Assembly (NCBI GenBank): GCA_947036475.1
Contig: CAMQRG010000009.1
Location: 1 to 22,257 of the forward strand
From: an uncultured Clostridia bacterium
GTDB taxonomy: Bacteria > Bacillota > Clostridia > Lachnospirales > Anaerotignaceae
DNA length: 22,257 nucleotides
Direction: 5' to 3'
Positions 21,948 to 22,257 of the stretch are shown piece by piece. A program made the position numbers and the translations under genes. The notes beneath the pieces are model-generated. The model worked only from the letters and a program-made list of their open reading frames with translations, made no database searches and was not told the DNA's origin. Numbering within the stretch: position 1 is the stretch's first letter; every line of letters begins with the position of its first letter.

Positions 21948-22257
21948 GTAAGGTAACTGGTTATGTACAAAGGAAAACTATGCTTTACAAAACTGGTGTG
22001 GAATATGGCGATTATACGATGAATTTTGTATTGGGCTGTTCTCACGGTTGTCTGTTTCCCTGTTATGCCTTTTTACAGAAAAAACGTTTTGGGCAAATAA
22101 AGGACTATGCAGACTGGTGTACTCCTAGGCTTGTATTGAACACACTTGAACTCCTTGATAAAGAAATTCCGAAATTAAAGGAAAAGATTGTGTCTGTGCA
22201 GCTATGTTTTACAACTGACCCGTTCATGTATGGATACCAGGATATTGCTGACATGGC
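21944..22257 (+). CDS. Radical-SAM-like three-Cys-motif protein (partial, runs off the window)
   Basis: Only the first 104 codons are in the window. The motif at residues 32-42, CSHGCLFPCYA, is CX3CX3C followed by Tyr-Ala. Ordinary radical SAM enzymes have CX3CX2C, and the SplB-like/Rv2578c-like group has CxHGCxxCYA, so this looks like that motif with one extra residue. CFTTDPFMYGY (about 88-98) matches the TDPYQP-type strand of SPL-like radical SAM proteins. The start ATG 21944 overlaps the tcmP stop (ATGA), and AAAGGAA lies roughly 10 nt upstream. The pairing with TcmP supports both identifications. A [4Fe-4S] cluster and radical S-adenosylmethionine chemistry are inferred; the substrate is unknown, and nucleic acid is one guess from the SplB resemblance. 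Confidence 0.78.
   Translation, partial: MSKVTGYVQRKTMLYKTGVEYGDYTMNFVLGCSHGCLFPCYAFLQKKRFGQIKDYADWCTPRLVLNTLELLDKEIPKLKEKIVSVQLCFTTDPFMYGYQDIADM

Overview
The window looks like a chromosomal segment of an anaerobic, spore-forming member of the Bacillota (Clostridia, probably near Lachnospiraceae/Anaerotignaceae). Evidence: strong AAGGAGG-type ribosome binding sites, sigma-A type promoters, an AddB (not RecB/RecC) recombination nuclease, a CggR-controlled lower-glycolysis cluster, and an alpha/beta-type small acid-soluble spore protein (SASP) gene with a sigma-G-like promoter. The genus is inferred, not shown.

Layout. (1) 219-4378: a PanB-like ketopantoate hydroxymethyltransferase, a fold-type I aminotransferase and a cyclase/isatin-hydrolase-like hydrolase in one tight operon, then a hairpin and a LysR regulator. 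(2) 4478-6558: a two-gene operon with a textbook promoter, encoding an unrecognised 509-aa protein with an extreme His-rich tail and a glyoxalase I-like VOC protein, closed by a terminator shared with the convergent addB. (3) 6572-9964 (minus): full-length addB, with no addA beside it. (4) 10096-11458: a small membrane-anchored FMN-binding-domain protein and an M23 peptidase split over two frames at a shifty stop (TCT CCC TAG T). (5) 11528-12670: tRNA-Gly(CCC) with its own promoter and terminator, a Nudix hydrolase and a small acidic membrane protein. (6) 12794-19378: cggR-pgk-tpiA-gpmI-eno, a gap operon without gapA. Two related 260-280 bp inverted-repeat elements sit in the gaps before pgk and gpmI, and a 17-bp hairpin lies before eno. 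(7) 19450-22257: an SASP gene whose 3' end is replaced by unrelated AT-richer DNA, about 1 kb of decayed sequence, then an overlapping gene pair: a TcmP-like protein and a radical-SAM-like protein with a CX3CX3C motif, cut by the window end.

How the genes fit together. Region 6 turns glyceraldehyde-3-phosphate and 1,3-bisphosphoglycerate-level intermediates into phosphoenolpyruvate under a sugar-phosphate-sensing repressor. Region 1 may couple transamination of a branched-chain 2-oxo acid to PanB chemistry. Region 7 is probably a horizontally acquired island joined at the SASP gene.

The best candidates for something undescribed are the TcmP/three-Cys pair, the inverted-repeat elements with covarying hairpins inside the glycolytic operon, and the possible +1 recoding site in the M23 gene.
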